Shown piece after piece: positions 1 through 9,183 of a DNA stretch of 64,000 nucleotides; positions within the stretch are counted from its first letter, which is position 1; each line of letters begins with the position of its first letter. The stretch lies in contig NZ_LR590484.1 in assembly GCF_901482695.1 (NCBI RefSeq), positions 2,480,001 to 2,544,000 of the forward strand, read 5' to 3'. The DNA comes from Sphingobacterium thalpophilum. Its GTDB lineage: Bacteria; Bacteroidota; Bacteroidia; Sphingobacteriales; Sphingobacteriaceae. The position numbers and the translations under genes were made by a program. The notes under the pieces are model-generated. The model ran no database searches and was not told the origin of the DNA. It worked only from the letters and a program-made list of their open reading frames with translations.

Positions 1-2
1 GG

Positions 3-89
3 TGGGATTATATGCATGATATCATGGACGTAAATCCGGACCACTCTCCGGTATCGATAAACTTGAAGAAGGTATTTCATATGGATTAG
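3..89 (+). CDS. Possible 3' end of an upstream gene (partial)
   Basis: One forward frame is open from the window edge to a TAG at 87-89 and encodes about 28 residues ending in VFHMD. The next gene begins 12 bases later, which fits a co-transcribed upstream gene. The fragment is too short to name. The other two forward frames stop at 17-19 and 31-33, so this is simply the longest of three, and it may not be coding. Confidence 0.3.
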   Translation, partial: WDYMHDIMDVNPDHSPVSINLKKVFHMD

Positions 90-101
90 ACCAATTTTAA
101 C

Positions 102-2843
102 ATGAGAAAAATTTATATATCATTATTGTTTGCCTGTAACCTGTTGGCTTCCGGTGGAAGTATCGCACAGAATCTATGGCCGGCAGTGACCAAAGAGATG
201 AAGCCCTGGACGCGTTGGTGGTGGCTCGGTTCGGCTGTGGACAGAGCCAACCTCGAACGTGAATTAACCTTATTTGATAAAAGTGGATTTGGCGGTGTCG
301 AGGTGACGCCAATTTATGGCGCTAAAGGATTTGAGTCCAAGTATCTGAGTTTTCTTTCACCACCATGGATGAATATGTTGGCTGTAACAACCGATAAGGC
401 AGGGAGGCTTGGGTTGGGAGTGGACATCAACTTGGGAACGGGATGGCCTTTCGGTGGGCCACAGATCAGGGAAAAAGATGCGGCCACCAAACTGATCCTG
501 GATGACTTTGAATTAAAAAAAGGCGAAAAAATTCAGTTCCCCCTAAAACCGAAGGATCCTAAACAACATTATTACATGCTGCAGGCTCTGCGTGCGTTTA
601 GATCAGATCATAGCGAGATTAATCTGGATGATTATCGTTCACATACCGGTGGAACATGGGAAGCGCCAGCAGATATCCGGTTGTTGGCTGTATTTTCAGG
701 CAGGACAGGCCAAAAAGTGAAGCGCGCTGCTCCCGGTGGTGAAGGATATACCCTGGATCATCTCGGACAGACCTCAGTTGCATCCTATTTTAATAGATTT
801 GCCGAAGCTTTTAAGGACAAACCATTGCATGTGCGTGCTTTTTTTAACGATAGCTACGAAGTATACGGTGCGAACTGGACAGATGAATTTTTGCAATCAT
901 TCGAACGGATAAAAGGATACAAACTACAAGATAACCTGCTAGATTTTGCAGGATTGGGTAAGGATACAACCAAAACAGCACGCCTAAAATCCGATTACCG
1001 TGAAGTTGTGGATGCACTCCTTGCCCAGAATTTTTTGGTCCCATTTACGAACTTCGCCCATCGCTATAAAGCGATTTCGAAAAATCAGGCCCATGGATCT
1101 CCGGGAAATCTGATCGATTTGTATGCTGATACAGATATTTCTGAATGTGAAACCTTTGGCTCCAGTAGTTTCGATATCCCCGGTTTAAGGCGCGATACTG
1201 CTGATATTCGTAATGTGGACCCTGATCCCATGATGGCCAAATTTGCGACATCAGCGACAAATGTATACGGTAAAAAATATACTTCTTCAGAGACCTTCAC
1301 GTGGCTTACGGAACATTTTAAAACCTCCTTGTCGCAAACGAAACCTGAAGTCGAACAACTATTCCTCGCCGGGGTGAATCATGTGTTCTACCACGGCACA
1401 ACATATTCACCAAAAAATGTACCCTTTCCGGGGTGGTTATTCTATGCTTCAGTAAACTTTGTGCCGCAAAATTCATTTTGGGACCATCTCAGCGGTTTAA
1501 ATCAATATATTACACGTGTCCAGTCTATTCTTCAATCTAGCCGTGCTGATAACGAATTGCTAATTTACTGGCCTATTTATGATATTTGGAATGATGCGAA
1601 GGGAATGGATAAGGCATTGAAAGTTCATGATGTTGACGAATGGTTGCACCCAACGCAATTTTATAAACAAAGTGTGCAACTGCAGAAAAGAGGCTATAGC
1701 TTTGATTTTGCAACGGATAAAATTTTAGCTGGAACAACGGTTAAGGACGGCAGATTACAAACAGCTAAGGATGCGATCCCGTATCGGGCAATTTATATTC
1801 CTGCCTGCCATTATTTTTCTGAAGTCACACTCCAGAAAATTCTGCAAATGGCGCGCGAGGGAGCAACAGTCGTCTTCCAACAATTGCCGCAAGAGGTTGC
1901 TGGGTACAGCCGGTTGGACGAACGTCGTGCGCAGTTCAATACTTTGATTGCGTCTCTGGGTTTCGAGAGAGATAAAGCGAATCAGTATACAGCTTTTGGA
2001 AAAGGTAAGATCTATTTGACGGCGGATGTCAGTTCAGCACTCGAAACAGAACAGATCGCTCCCGAACGGATTAGCCAGACAGGACTAAAGTTTTCAAGGA
2101 GAGTCGCTGGTAAGGACACCTACTATTATCTGGTTAATCACAGCCGACAGATGGTCGACCGCAGTATCATGTTAAATACACAAGCTAAACAGTATACTTT
2201 ATTGGATCCTCAGACTGGGCGGACATTTCAGCTGCCATCGATCGATGGCAAAATACGCGTGCAGATTCCGTCAGGCTATTCTTGGATCATTTTGGCTTCG
2301 GATCAAAAGGCCAAGGAAACGTTTCGTTATCAGGAAGAATTAAGCCAAGTGGCCCAACTGGATCGTGATTGGAAGGTAAGCTTTATTGCAGGGGGACCTG
2401 TTTTGCCACGTGCCAGAAAGCTTGAGCGACTTTCTTCCTGGACAGCATGGGGGGATAAAGACGCCATCAATTTTTCGGGGACTGCGGCTTATGAAAAAAC
2501 GTTTTCTATCGATAAGAATCCTTCAAAATCCTATCTTCTGAAGCTTGGAAGGGTTGCAGAAAGCGCCCGGGTATTTATCAATGGGCAGGATGCAGGTATA
2601 TTGTGGTCTATACCTTTTCAACAGGATGTCACCAAATGGTTGGTCGATGGAGAAAATAAAATCCGCATCGAAGTAGCCAACCTGATGGCCAACCGAATCC
2701 GTCACCTGGATCAGCAAAAAGTTGCGTGGCGTAATTATCACGAAATCAATTTTGTGAATATCAACTATAAAAACTTTGATGCCGGTGATTGGAAATCCAT
2801 GGAAAGCGGTTTGATCGGTCCTGTGACTTTGTGGAGTTATTAA
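102..2843 (+). CDS. GH106-type alpha-L-rhamnosidase
   Basis: This is a 913-residue secreted glycoside hydrolase with a cleavable signal peptide (hydrophobic residues 5-20, cleavage near SIAQ). The region after it, with KPWTRWWWLGSAVDRANL, FGGVEVTPIYG and the following GTGWPFGGPQI, is characteristic of GH106 alpha-L-rhamnosidases, which remove terminal rhamnose from rhamnogalacturonan side chains or backbone ends. A long barrel-like region runs to about residue 700. Residues about 780-905 resemble a galactose-binding beta-sandwich (RVFINGQDAGILWSIPF). It is somewhat shorter than GH106 enzymes of about 1,100 residues, so an accessory domain may be missing. It lies upstream of SusC/SusD with a terminator between, so it can be transcribed separately. 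Family assignment is by motif recognition; linkage specificity is not visible. Confidence 0.85.
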   Translation: MRKIYISLLFACNLLASGGSIAQNLWPAVTKEMKPWTRWWWLGSAVDRANLERELTLFDKSGFGGVEVTPIYGAKGFESKYLSFLSPPWMNMLAVTTDKAGRLGLGVDINLGTGWPFGGPQIREKDAATKLILDDFELKKGEKIQFPLKPKDPKQHYYMLQALRAFRSDHSEINLDDYRSHTGGTWEAPADIRLLAVFSGRTGQKVKRAAPGGEGYTLDHLGQTSVASYFNRFAEAFKDKPLHVRAFFNDSYEVYGANWTDEFLQSFERIKGYKLQDNLLDFAGLGKDTTKTARLKSDYREVVDALLAQNFLVPFTNFAHRYKAISKNQAHGSPGNLIDLYADTDISECETFGSSSFDIPGLRRDTADIRNVDPDPMMAKFATSATNVYGKKYTSSETFTWLTEHFKTSLSQTKPEVEQLFLAGVNHVFYHGTTYSPKNVPFPGWLFYASVNFVPQNSFWDHLSGLNQYITRVQSILQSSRADNELLIYWPIYDIWNDAKGMDKALKVHDVDEWLHPTQFYKQSVQLQKRGYSFDFATDKILAGTTVKDGRLQTAKDAIPYRAIYIPACHYFSEVTLQKILQMAREGATVVFQQLPQEVAGYSRLDERRAQFNTLIASLGFERDKANQYTAFGKGKIYLTADVSSALETEQIAPERISQTGLKFSRRVAGKDTYYYLVNHSRQMVDRSIMLNTQAKQYTLLDPQTGRTFQLPSIDGKIRVQIPSGYSWIILASDQKAKETFRYQEELSQVAQLDRDWKVSFIAGGPVLPRARKLERLSSWTAWGDKDAINFSGTAAYEKTFSIDKNPSKSYLLKLGRVAESARVFINGQDAGILWSIPFQQDVTKWLVDGENKIRIEVANLMANRIRHLDQQKVAWRNYHEINFVNINYKNFDAGDWKSMESGLIGPVTLWSY

Positions 2844-2979
2844 GTGAAAACGATTGGATGTGTCCGCCGTAGCTCCTACTTGGCTGGTCAATTTTTCACC
2901 ACGGCAAGAAGTTTATATTGACGTTTAACAGGATTCAAAAGAGAGTAATCTTGTTACATTAATAAACATAAATAGCAAC

Positions 2980-3007
2980 AAAAAGCCCCTAAAATGGGGC
3001 TTTTTGC
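2980..3007 (+). terminator. Rho-independent terminator after the GH106 gene
   Basis: AAAAAGCCCC (2980-2989) pairs perfectly with GGGGCTTTTT (2996-3005) around a TAAAAT loop. It lies between the rhamnosidase gene and the first susC and separates their transcription. Confidence 0.85.
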
Positions 3008-3123
3008 TTTCTGTAATAGACTAGATACATGCGAACCTGTAAGTTCAGGATAGTTAGTTTCAAGGGATACTATAACTTCCAGTTACCAATATAAATCACA
3101 AATAACAATTTAAACTTCAACCC

Positions 3124-6100
3124 ATGAAAAATATCTTACGATATGGTACTGTAGTAATGACCCAGTTGGCTTTGACTCAGGTATTATATGCTCAAGAACT
3201 GCTGAAGGGGAAAGTTGTTGACGACAAAAGTCAGCCTATCAGCGGAGTGACTATCCATGTGAACGGCAAAGGTAGTGGGACAACTAATCAAAATGGTGAA
3301 TTTGGCATTATTGCCAAGCCGGGGGATAAGGTGACCTTCACTTCGATAGAATACGTTACGAAAACGTTAAACGTATCCAACCTCTCTTTTTTGCAAGTGA
3401 ACCTGGCAGCCAAGCAAGAATCACTCGACGAAGTCGTTGTCATTGGCTATGGATCTCAGAAACGGACTAATCTTATTGCTCCAGTTTCAAAATTTAATGC
3501 CGAAAATCTCGATGAGCGTCCTATTGCGCGTGTTGATCAAGCCTTGATCGGACAGATGTCTGGAGTAAGGGTCAAGCAATCCACAGGTGTTCCCGGAAAA
3601 GGGTTAAGTGTTCAGGTCAGGGGATCAGGTTCTATCACTGCCGGCAGTGAACCCTTGTACGTTATTGATGGTTTTCCTTTATCAACGGCAGCACAGAACG
3701 GTTCGGGAAACTATGCCTCAGGAAATCCTTTGGACAATATGAATCCCAACGATATTGAATCTGTGGAGGTGTTAAAAGATGCATCTGCAGCTGCAATTTA
3801 TGGATCCCGGGCAGCAAATGGTGTTGTTCTGATCACCACAAAACGTGGAAAGAGCGGTCAGGCCAAAGTGAGCCTCAATTCATACGTCGGCATTTCCGAG
3901 GCTTATAAGAAATTGGATATGTTGAATGGTGAAGAATGGATAGATAGAGCGGTGGAGATGATCAATGCGCAATGGGAAGCCTCCGGTACAGGAAGGCTGG
4001 CAAGTCAAAGCAATGCCGAACGACGGAAAATATTGGGGCTTGCCGAGGGGAAATATAACACATCTTATATGTATGATGACCGTTGGCTGGAACCTGGACA
4101 TCCGGGGCTTTACCTCATTAATTGGCAAGACGAAGCGTATCGAAAAGGCGTGGTCCAAAATTATCAGGTAGCAGCCTCCGGAGCGACAGAATTTGTCAAT
4201 TATTATGTCTCGGGAAATTATCTCAATCAACAAGGTATTGTAAAAGGATTGGACTATAAAAATTATACTGCCAGGGCTAACGTCGAAGTGAAACCGAATA
4301 AGAAATTTGCATTCGGCTTAAACCTAGCACCCACTTATTCTATCGGAAATGATCCGGGGGTGGAAGGAAAGGATAATATTATGCATCAGATTTATTCGAT
4401 GTCACCGGTTCAGGACCATCCTGCGGGAACAGTGAATGTTTTTGACAATGAAAAATACCCTTGGAGCACATCGACAAACGATCCAATAGCAAAATTGAAC
4501 TATTATATCGGGGAAAACAAAATTTCACGTTTATTGGGGACAGTTTACGGACAGTACAATATCCTGGAGAACTTAAATTTTAAGACCACGGTCAATCTGG
4601 ATCAGACCGATAGTCGAAGCAATAGATTTCAGCCCTATACCGTAGGCGGAACTTTGGCTAATCGAACCAACAACCCGAATCAAGCGACCTATGGATCCAA
4701 TAGCGTATATCGAAAGCAAACTTTTGTCAATGAAAACACTCTAAACTATCATCTCAATATCGACAAACATGATATTACTGCTTTATTGGGGCAAGCCTAT
4801 AATTTTGATAAACTTGAAACTTCTTCCATCACTTCACAGGGAGGTTATACCAATAGTTCCATCACAACTTTGAATGGCGCAGTCGCTACGGTGGCTTCAA
4901 CCGGCGCAACACAAAGCGTCTTGCTGTCTTATTTTGGACGGGTTCAATATGCCTATGACGGAAAATACCTTCTTTCGGGAAGTATTCGACGTGACGGCTC
5001 ATCGCGTTTTGGGTCCAATACAAAATGGGGCTGGTTTCCATCACTGTCCATGGGTTGGCGTTTGTCGCAGGAGAATTTTATGAAACCCATCACCTTTATC
5101 AATGAGCTGAAACTGCGTGGTAGTTATGGTGAATCTGGAAATAACAATATCGGAGATTACAGCAGCATTGCCTTATTGGGCTTTTATAATTATTCGTCAA
5201 ATGGTCTTTCGACATCCGGGCAGGCACCAAGCAATATCATTAATCCGGACCTAAAATGGGAAAAATCCCGGACCTACGATGTTGGATTGGACTTTGGCCT
5301 TTTGGGATCCCGTATCACAGGATCGTTTGATTGGTATATGCGTAAGAGCAGTGATCTATTGTTGAATGTGCCGTCCATGTTGGCCACAGGTTTTTCTTCC
5401 TACTTGGATAATGCTGGTGAGGTAAAAAGTAAAGGCTGGGATTTCGAGATCACTTCCCATCAGATCAGAAAATCGGATTTTTCATGGTCTACCTCTTTTA
5501 ATATCAGTCATAATTCCAATGAGGTAACAAAACTTGCTGGTGAGCAAAAGGAAATCTTAATTCCATCTTCGTTCGATATTCAACATAGCCTTTTACGGGT
5601 TGGTGAACCGATGTATAGCATTTACGTCGTTAAACAAGATGGTATATTGAGTCAGGCAGACATTGACGCCGGTGCCGCATTGTATGGTAGCCAAAAGGCA
5701 GGCGACCCAAGGTATGTGGATGCCAATGGTGATGGCGTGATCGACGCGAATGACCGCGTAATTGTGGGACACCCAAACCCGAGTTATGTATGGGGAATCA
5801 CCAACAATTTAAAATATAAAAATTTTGATTTGAGTTTCATGTTTCAAGGCCAAAATGGAGGCCATATCTATTCCCTTCTAGGACGGGCATTGGGGCGTAC
5901 TGGTCAAGGATCATCGGACAATGCACTTGGATTTTATAGGGATAGATGGCGTTCAGAAGAGGATCCCGGGGAAGGTCGCGTGGGAAAAGCGTATTCAACA
6001 TTCGGACGGATCAAAAATACAGATTGGTTGTATTCTTCAGATTATTGGCGCCTACGTAATGTCACACTTGGTTATAATATAAAAGACCTAAAATTAGGGA

Positions 6101-6297
6101 GTCAGTCCAAACTTAGTTTAGTCCGTTTATTCGTGACATTGGAAAATTTTTGGGGAAAGGATAAATATGACGGTGGTGTAAATCCAGAATCTTCCAATAC
6201 AAACTTAAGCGGAAGCGCTGATTATCCCGAAGCCGGTGATTATGGGGGCTTAGCGATTCCAAAAACAGTAACATTTGGTTTGAACGTAAATTTTTAA
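3124..6297 (+). CDS. SusC/RagA-family TonB-dependent transporter, pair 1
   Basis: This is a 1,057-residue outer-membrane importer of the SusC/RagA family. It has a signal peptide (cleavage near LYAQ), a carboxypeptidase-regulatory-like domain (about residues 28-105), a TonB-box-like segment LDEVVVIGYGSQKR, a plug (EPLYVIDGFPL, NPNDIESVEVLKDASAAAIYGSRAANGV) and a barrel ending in the terminal motif TFGLNVNF. SusC proteins form the channel under a SusD lid, and the SusD gene follows after only four bases. The enzyme neighbours (GH106, GH28, toroid proteins) suggest that it imports rhamnogalacturonan or galacturonan oligosaccharides. A half-match to the CAGGACAG repeat seen at other pectin promoters lies at 3046-3053. 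Substrate is inferred from context only. Confidence 0.95.
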   Translation: MKNILRYGTVVMTQLALTQVLYAQELLKGKVVDDKSQPISGVTIHVNGKGSGTTNQNGEFGIIAKPGDKVTFTSIEYVTKTLNVSNLSFLQVNLAAKQESLDEVVVIGYGSQKRTNLIAPVSKFNAENLDERPIARVDQALIGQMSGVRVKQSTGVPGKGLSVQVRGSGSITAGSEPLYVIDGFPLSTAAQNGSGNYASGNPLDNMNPNDIESVEVLKDASAAAIYGSRAANGVVLITTKRGKSGQAKVSLNSYVGISEAYKKLDMLNGEEWIDRAVEMINAQWEASGTGRLASQSNAERRKILGLAEGKYNTSYMYDDRWLEPGHPGLYLINWQDEAYRKGVVQNYQVAASGATEFVNYYVSGNYLNQQGIVKGLDYKNYTARANVEVKPNKKFAFGLNLAPTYSIGNDPGVEGKDNIMHQIYSMSPVQDHPAGTVNVFDNEKYPWSTSTNDPIAKLNYYIGENKISRLLGTVYGQYNILENLNFKTTVNLDQTDSRSNRFQPYTVGGTLANRTNNPNQATYGSNSVYRKQTFVNENTLNYHLNIDKHDITALLGQAYNFDKLETSSITSQGGYTNSSITTLNGAVATVASTGATQSVLLSYFGRVQYAYDGKYLLSGSIRRDGSSRFGSNTKWGWFPSLSMGWRLSQENFMKPITFINELKLRGSYGESGNNNIGDYSSIALLGFYNYSSNGLSTSGQAPSNIINPDLKWEKSRTYDVGLDFGLLGSRITGSFDWYMRKSSDLLLNVPSMLATGFSSYLDNAGEVKSKGWDFEITSHQIRKSDFSWSTSFNISHNSNEVTKLAGEQKEILIPSSFDIQHSLLRVGEPMYSIYVVKQDGILSQADIDAGAALYGSQKAGDPRYVDANGDGVIDANDRVIVGHPNPSYVWGITNNLKYKNFDLSFMFQGQNGGHIYSLLGRALGRTGQGSSDNALGFYRDRWRSEEDPGEGRVGKAYSTFGRIKNTDWLYSSDYWRLRNVTLGYNIKDLKLGSQSKLSLVRLFVTLENFWGKDKYDGGVNPESSNTNLSGSADYPEAGDYGGLAIPKTVTFGLNVNF

Positions 6298-6301
6298 AAT
6301 A

Positions 6302-7804
6302 ATGAAAAAGTTGAGTATATTTTTGTTGATGGCAGGTCTATTGGGATCTTGCAAAATGGATCTGGACCAGCAGCCAATTTCGAGTGCAACATCTGACACC
6401 TACTTTAAGACTACGAATGATTTTGTGCAAGGATTGAACGCGATCTATAACAGTACACGAGGATATCCAGACCGTTTGATGAATCTTTCGGAGACACGAT
6501 CGGACAATTTGTACGCTGTGTCCGATGGCGGGGTACGTGATTGGGAAGGGATCAACAGTTTTCATAAAACGATTGCCAGTAACCCCTATGTGATAGAAGC
6601 TTGGCAAACAAATTTTAACGGCATCTTTCGTGTAAACAATTATTTGGAACAACTTGTGACGAATGGTGCTACAGCCATCCCGGATGCGACTCTTCGCAAT
6701 AGAATGGAAGGTGAAGCTCGATTTTTGCGCGCATTTTTTTATTTTGATTTGATTCGATACTTCGGAAAAGTGCCACTTATCGACAAGGTTGTGTCTGCCA
6801 GTCAAGCCAAAAGTATTGGGCGGAGCAACGTGGAGGAGTTGTATGCCTTGATTATTGAAGATCTGAACAAGGCCATTAATGCCCTTCCAGCCCCCAGTGC
6901 CTATGCGGTGGTAGATAAAGGTCGTGTCAATAAATACGCTGCAAAAATGTTGCTGGGATTGGTTTATATGACGCGATCAGGACCCACTTTGGGTGTTGAA
7001 GGAGCGGGCTTGAACAGCAATGAATGGGCGAAAGCCGTGGAACAGTTCAACGATGTAATCAATAGCAATGAATTTAGTTTGTTGGCCAGTTATAATAGCG
7101 TTTTTGATTATGGAAATGAGCGCAACAAGGAAGTGATCTTCAATATAGAATATTCCAGTGGGGCGAATCCTGTCGTAGGGGCTACTTTTCCATGGGTACT
7201 CGTGCCTGACAATTGGTTCAATTCACTCGGGCTAGCCACACAAGGGGGCCTTACGATTAGACCTGTATCTGAAGACTTGCTTAAATTGTATGATGCAAGT
7301 GATGGTAGGAAAACATTCAGTATTCAGCAAGGATATACCTATGGCAATGTTGTTGAAACAAGATCCTTTGTTAAAAAATTCGTCGATGTGACCAAAGTGC
7401 CGGCGAGTCGCATGGATTGGCCGATCAATTATATTGTGTTTCGTTATAGCGATTTGCTGTTGCTGAAGGCAGAGTGCATTCTGAACGGGGCTGTTGGGTC
7501 TCAAACTGATGTGGATGCGATCGTCAATCAAATCCGAAAACGTGCTGGTTTGACGGCCGAGCTGACCAATGTGACTAAAACGCAACTGATGGACGAACGG
7601 AGACGGGAGTTTATCGGTGAGGGATTGCGTTGGTTTGATCTTATTCGCAGTGGAACAGTTGAATCTGTGATGAAGGCTTGGATTACGAAAGAGGACGTCT
7701 CAAAACAGATGTCTGATTTTCAAGTGAATTATGTCTTGTATCCGGTACCACAGTCCGAACTCGACAATAGCCCTGGACTATATACCCAGAATCCGGGATA
7801 TTGA
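6302..7804 (+). CDS. SusD/RagB-family glycan-binding lipoprotein, pair 1
   Basis: This is a 500-residue surface lipoprotein. The signal ends in the lipobox LLGSC with the acylated Cys at residue 17. The N-terminal region with tetratricopeptide-like helices (GEARFLRAFFYFDLIRYFGKVPLID) and the C-terminal SusD signature (DERRREFIGEGLRWFDLIR) are typical of RagB/SusD proteins, which cap the SusC channel and bind oligosaccharide. It is translationally close to susC (four-base gap) and is followed by a strong terminator, so susC-susD can form a two-gene transcript. Ligand is inferred to be a pectin fragment from the surrounding enzymes. Confidence 0.95.
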   Translation: MKKLSIFLLMAGLLGSCKMDLDQQPISSATSDTYFKTTNDFVQGLNAIYNSTRGYPDRLMNLSETRSDNLYAVSDGGVRDWEGINSFHKTIASNPYVIEAWQTNFNGIFRVNNYLEQLVTNGATAIPDATLRNRMEGEARFLRAFFYFDLIRYFGKVPLIDKVVSASQAKSIGRSNVEELYALIIEDLNKAINALPAPSAYAVVDKGRVNKYAAKMLLGLVYMTRSGPTLGVEGAGLNSNEWAKAVEQFNDVINSNEFSLLASYNSVFDYGNERNKEVIFNIEYSSGANPVVGATFPWVLVPDNWFNSLGLATQGGLTIRPVSEDLLKLYDASDGRKTFSIQQGYTYGNVVETRSFVKKFVDVTKVPASRMDWPINYIVFRYSDLLLLKAECILNGAVGSQTDVDAIVNQIRKRAGLTAELTNVTKTQLMDERRREFIGEGLRWFDLIRSGTVESVMKAWITKEDVSKQMSDFQVNYVLYPVPQSELDNSPGLYTQNPGY

Positions 7805-7821
7805 TCATGCTATCGAAATCT

Positions 7822-7853
7822 AATCGCCCTTAAGTTTAAGGGCGATTTTTTTC
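7822..7853 (+). terminator. Strong terminator after susD 1
   Basis: AATCGCCCTTAA (7822-7833) pairs perfectly with TTAAGGGCGATT (7836-7847) and runs into seven T residues. It ends the first SusC/SusD transcript. Confidence 0.9.
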
Positions 7854-7906
7854 TGAAAGTTTCTTGTTCTCATAATCATTTGGCGGCTTTTCAGCAGATA
7901 AACATG

Positions 7907-7946
7907 AGCCTACCTGGTCTGAAATCTAACCGGTAGGCTTTTTTAT
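7907..7946 (+). terminator. Second terminator in tandem
   Basis: AGCCTACC near 7907 pairs with GGTAGGCT around 7932-7939 across a roughly 17-base loop and is followed by six T residues. It is the second terminator within 100 bases after susD 1, so read-through into the 8095 gene should be low. Confidence 0.7.
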
Positions 7947-7989
7947 TGAGAAAAAAGTAGTGGTCTGTGGCAAAATTCGTAAGTAGTCG

Positions 7990-8009
7990 CAGGACAGGGC
8001 AGGATAGGC
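7990..8009 (+). promoter_or_regulatory. Period-10 direct repeat, candidate operator
   Basis: CAGGACAGGG is followed directly by CAGGATAGGC, two near-identical 10-base units about 85 bases before the start of the propeller glycosidase gene. The same unit occurs at 16634-16651 (opposite strand), more weakly at 26838-26857, and as a half-site at 3046-3053, always upstream of pectin genes. Function as a regulator site is inferred. Confidence 0.4.
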
Positions 8010-8094
8010 GGTTACACCGATTTTTGTATCTTAAAGACTTATTCGTCGAAGCTGCGGATACCGGAAAACCAAATTGTAAATCAATCGCCAGAAA

Positions 8095-9165
8095 ATGTCT
8101 GATATGGATAGGAGGATCTTCTTAAAATCAAATGCATTTTTGCTAATCGCTGCACTGTCTCCAGCAGGTGCCATTACCAAAAATAAGCAGGAGGTGGCAC
8201 CGTATTTTAGCTTGAAGCCCATCGGGCGTTCATTACAGTTGGACGATTATTTTATCTGGTGTTCATCTCCGATCTGGGGCGATGATGGAAAAGTTCATCT
8301 TTTTTATTCCCGATGGCGCAAAGATAAGGGAATGGGCGGATGGATTAAGGGCTCCGAGATTGCCCATGCGGTGGCGGAATCCCCGTATGAGAGCTTTCAG
8401 CACAAAGAGGTCGTATTGCAGCCAAGAGATGGATGTTGGGATAGTACCACCTGCCATAATCCCCTAATCAAAAAAGTGGGAGACATGTTTTATCTCTTTT
8501 ATATGGGTAACTGCAATGGCAAGACTGATACGAAGAGAATTGGTGTGGCGACAGCAAAAACGTTGGATGGTCCTTGGAAAAGGAGCGACAGTCCTATTTT
8601 GCTGCCGGGAGAAGAGGGCGCTTGGGATGATCACTGTACGACGAACCCCGCATTTTTACAGGGCGACGATGGTAAGTTTTGGCTCTACTACAAATCTTGG
8701 AATACAGCGGAATACCTGCGTGATACGGGGCCCGTCAGGGGGAATCGAAAATATGGGCTGGCTAAGGCGGATCATCCTCTGGGGCCCTACCACAAGGTCT
8801 CAGAACGGCCAGTAATTGATTTTTCTGGTCGGCCGAACAATGCGCAGCTCGAAGACGCTTTCGTTTGGCAGCAAGACGGGCAGTACTGCTTGATCGCCAG
8901 GGATATGGGTTTTTATAACCATGAATATGGGCTGATCCTAATGTCAAAGAATGGCATTCAATGGTCTGAACCGCAAGTAGCCTATCTAAATCTGGCTGAG
9001 TATGTACACGAAGCAACGCCCCCGGCCAATTTAAAACGTTTTGGACGGCTGGAGCGCCCCATGATACTCATGGACAGGCTGACCAACGAACCACGTTTCT
9101 TATTCGGTGCCACCCAAGGCGGGAAGGCAGATACTTCCACGACCTTCATTTTTGAAATCATATAA
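8095..9165 (+). CDS. Five-bladed beta-propeller glycosidase (GH43/GH117-like) with Tat-type signal
   Basis: This 356-residue protein opens with DRRIFLK followed by a hydrophobic stretch, a twin-arginine-type signal, so it is probably exported folded to the periplasm. Two starts are possible, ATG 8095 or ATG 8104. Repeated strand motifs (DGKVHLFYSRW, GDMFYLFYMGN, DGKFWLYYKSWN, DGQYCLIARDMG) and acidic residues near blade starts resemble the five-bladed propeller fold of GH43, GH32 and GH117 enzymes. TTNPAFLQGDDG and QLEDAFVWQQDG may carry active-site acids. It starts a run with the GH28 gene (18-base gap) and the DUF4450-like gene (2-base gap). I cannot place it in one CAZy family. An arabinosidase or a galactosidase acting on pectin side chains would fit the context. 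Confidence 0.65.
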   Translation: MSDMDRRIFLKSNAFLLIAALSPAGAITKNKQEVAPYFSLKPIGRSLQLDDYFIWCSSPIWGDDGKVHLFYSRWRKDKGMGGWIKGSEIAHAVAESPYESFQHKEVVLQPRDGCWDSTTCHNPLIKKVGDMFYLFYMGNCNGKTDTKRIGVATAKTLDGPWKRSDSPILLPGEEGAWDDHCTTNPAFLQGDDGKFWLYYKSWNTAEYLRDTGPVRGNRKYGLAKADHPLGPYHKVSERPVIDFSGRPNNAQLEDAFVWQQDGQYCLIARDMGFYNHEYGLILMSKNGIQWSEPQVAYLNLAEYVHEATPPANLKRFGRLERPMILMDRLTNEPRFLFGATQGGKADTSTTFIFEII

Positions 9166-9183
9166 GTAAAACAACAATACCTG

